From contig NZ_CDBW01000038.1 of the NCBI RefSeq assembly GCF_000820145.1, forward strand, positions 1-34,324: DNA of 34,324 nt. Reading direction: 5' to 3'. This document shows, piece by piece, positions 33,168 through 34,324 of this stretch. How positions within the stretch are numbered: the stretch's first letter is position 1; every line of letters begins with the position of its first letter. The DNA is from Aeromonas sobria. GTDB taxonomy: Bacteria > Pseudomonadota > Gammaproteobacteria > Enterobacterales > Aeromonadaceae. The notes below the pieces were generated by a model, which ran no database searches, was not told the DNA's origin, and saw only the letters and a list, made by a program, of their open reading frames with translations. A program made the position numbers and the translations under genes.

Positions 33168-34324
33168 AATACGGCGACCTCAATAAGTCGCTTTATCCTG
33201 TTCCTGTTGTCCGATGCATTGTCAGAGGTTGGTATTGCACTCAGCAGGGAGACAAAGTCTTCGCTGTTGGAAGAAACCACTTTGTCTACCCGGAGTCTGG
33301 TCCGTGTTGGAAATAGCATTTCTGCCTCTCCTTTGAAGTGTGCTGCCTCTCCCAGGATGCGTCCCCTATGAGCGATAGGAAGGTGGATCCTCAACAAGGT
33401 ATCATTGACCCACGCCTTATCTGGTGAGGTGCTCATGAATCCTGATTCAACAATGATATTGCCAACAACTGTAAATTGATCTCTCAAACCTCTGAGATCC
33501 GGCTTGTCCAGCGCCAACCCTCGGTACACAAAGTGCAGTTCCGGTGAGGCAGATAATTTCGCCAGCCCAGCTTCTACATCGCTGACATAAGCTAGCATTG
33601 CTTGGTCAAACTCAGCTTCTGATTCTGGTTCGTCATGCAAATAACTGCGGCTCAGCAACGTATCGATTGCTTCTTGCTTTTTGTAGGGACTATTTCGCAA
33701 ATAGTTATTGAGCAGGGTGTAACCCTGAGCTGAATAATATCTGAGTGCCTCATCCTCTTTTGATATCTCTACCTTCCCCCATCTCCCCACAGGCTTATTG
33801 GTGGCTCCAGTGATAGGTGGTGGTGGGACAGGAGGTCCGCCAGCGCTCAAAGACGGTCGAGGTTGCGTTACTCCTCCGATAAGGGGAGGAGGGGGGACTG
33901 GCACGCCCATTGAGCAAGGTTTAACCAGTGGCGCGATGAACTTCATACTCTTTTGAATTACGCTCGCAGGGATAGTCGCTGGTGGTGCGGGCGGCACCTT
34001 CACCGCCCCCGGCAAGCCGGGCATTTGACCAGCCCAGCCGGAGCCAGAACCGGGACTGCCGCCAGAGTTCATCTTGATGGTGGGGCCGACCAGGGTGACA
34101 CCGCTCGGGTCTACCTTCACAAAGCTACCGCCCACTTTGAGGGTGATTTCAGCCCCGGCCTCCAGCACGACCTTTTGACCCGACTTGAAGTGAATCTCCT
34201 GACCCGCTTCCACCAATAGTGCCTGTGCAATCTTCTGGTGTAGTGATGCATCCACCGTCAAGGAGTAATCGCCCTTGATGTGGTCGCGCTTCTCGCCTTC
34301 TACTGTCAGGTGGTCGTTGGCCTT
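33164..34324 (-). CDS. vgrG: Evolved VgrG with C-terminal ADP-ribosyltransferase domain (5' end outside window)
   Basis: Partial: 386 C-terminal residues, open at the right edge. About 85 residues of VgrG needle (DASLHQK, VVLEAGAEITLKVGGSFVKVD, GSGSGWAGQMP) are followed by a proline-rich linker with two PVPPPP repeats. A C-terminal domain of about 230 residues then carries R-S-E ADP-ribosyltransferase landmarks: catalytic Arg in VYRG (codon near 33523), STS in FMSTSPD (near 33433) and the ExE pair in KGEAEMLFP (near 33328). This pattern marks arginine-type mono-ADP-ribosyltransferases such as the VIP2/actin-modifying group; Aeromonas hydrophila VgrG1 is a known example with a VIP-2 domain. 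The enzyme would transfer ADP-ribose from NAD to a target protein after injection. No cognate hydrolase gene follows, which would suit a eukaryotic target. Confidence 0.88.
   Translation of the reverse strand, partial: KANDHLTVEGEKRDHIKGDYSLTVDASLHQKIAQALLVEAGQEIHFKSGQKVVLEAGAEITLKVGGSFVKVDPSGVTLVGPTIKMNSGGSPGSGSGWAGQMPGLPGAVKVPPAPPATIPASVIQKSMKFIAPLVKPCSMGVPVPPPPLIGGVTQPRPSLSAGGPPVPPPPITGATNKPVGRWGKVEISKEDEALRYYSAQGYTLLNNYLRNSPYKKQEAIDTLLSRSYLHDEPESEAEFDQAMLAYVSDVEAGLAKLSASPELHFVYRGLALDKPDLRGLRDQFTVVGNIIVESGFMSTSPDKAWVNDTLLRIHLPIAHRGRILGEAAHFKGEAEMLFPTRTRLRVDKVVSSNSEDFVSLLSAIPTSDNASDNRNRIKRLIEVAVL
34021..34324 (-). repeat. VgrG needle repeat, copy B
   Basis: This segment aligns without gaps to 5401-5704 in direct orientation and is cut by the window edge. 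The pair brackets the entire structural operon. See the finding on recombination potential. Confidence 0.8.

Overview
This window is a nearly complete type VI secretion system (T6SS) main locus. Almost every gene lies on the minus strand, so transcription runs from high to low coordinates. The gene order tssB-tssC-tssE-tssF-tssG-fha-tssJ-tssK-tssL-clpV-vasH-vasI-tssA-tssM-vasL-PAAR-vgrG matches the Vibrio cholerae/Aeromonas vas cluster. Together with the high GC of the core genes and the protein flavour, this points to a gammaproteobacterium, most likely Aeromonas. The species call is inference from family knowledge; no rRNA or housekeeping gene is present.

Layout in transcription order. (1) 34324-29548, upstream accessory module: the 3' part of a vgrG whose C-terminus is an R-S-ExE ADP-ribosyltransferase, a DUF4123 adaptor, a Tle1-type phospholipase effector, and a lipoprotein (DUF2931-like) that is the likely immunity protein. 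(2) 29547-28281: about 1.25 kb that is partly AT-rich. It holds a gene fragment, a possible small membrane protein and the leader of the main operon. (3) 28280-7899, structural operon: sheath (TssB, TssC), baseplate (TssE, TssF, TssG, TssK), an FHA protein, membrane complex (TssJ, TssL, TssM), the ClpV ATPase, the sigma-54 activator VasH, VasI/TagO, TssA and VasL. (4) 7898-7609: intergenic region with a good sigma-54 promoter candidate. (5) 7608-1673, PAAR-VgrG effector operon: PAAR, VgrG, a DUF4123 adaptor, two tandem DUF3304-like membrane proteins (putative immunity) and a 567-aa DUF2235/Tle1-fold effector. (6) A Sel1-repeat lipoprotein (1521-154) and two strong intrinsic terminators close the locus. 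All core T6SS parts are present except hcp (tssD), which must be encoded elsewhere.

The most unusual part is the 4534-1673 module. The 567-aa protein keeps the Tle1/DUF2235 scaffold landmarks, but the nucleophile serine is replaced by Asp and the catalytic His by Ser, so it looks like a pseudo-phospholipase or an effector of different chemistry. Two immunity-like paralogues precede it. Between them lies a 34-codon ghost of the effector N-terminus, the footprint of a tandem duplication of an immunity-effector unit. At the other end, the evolved VgrG joins an ADP-ribosyltransferase to a polyproline linker and has no recognisable ADP-ribose hydrolase immunity gene beside it.
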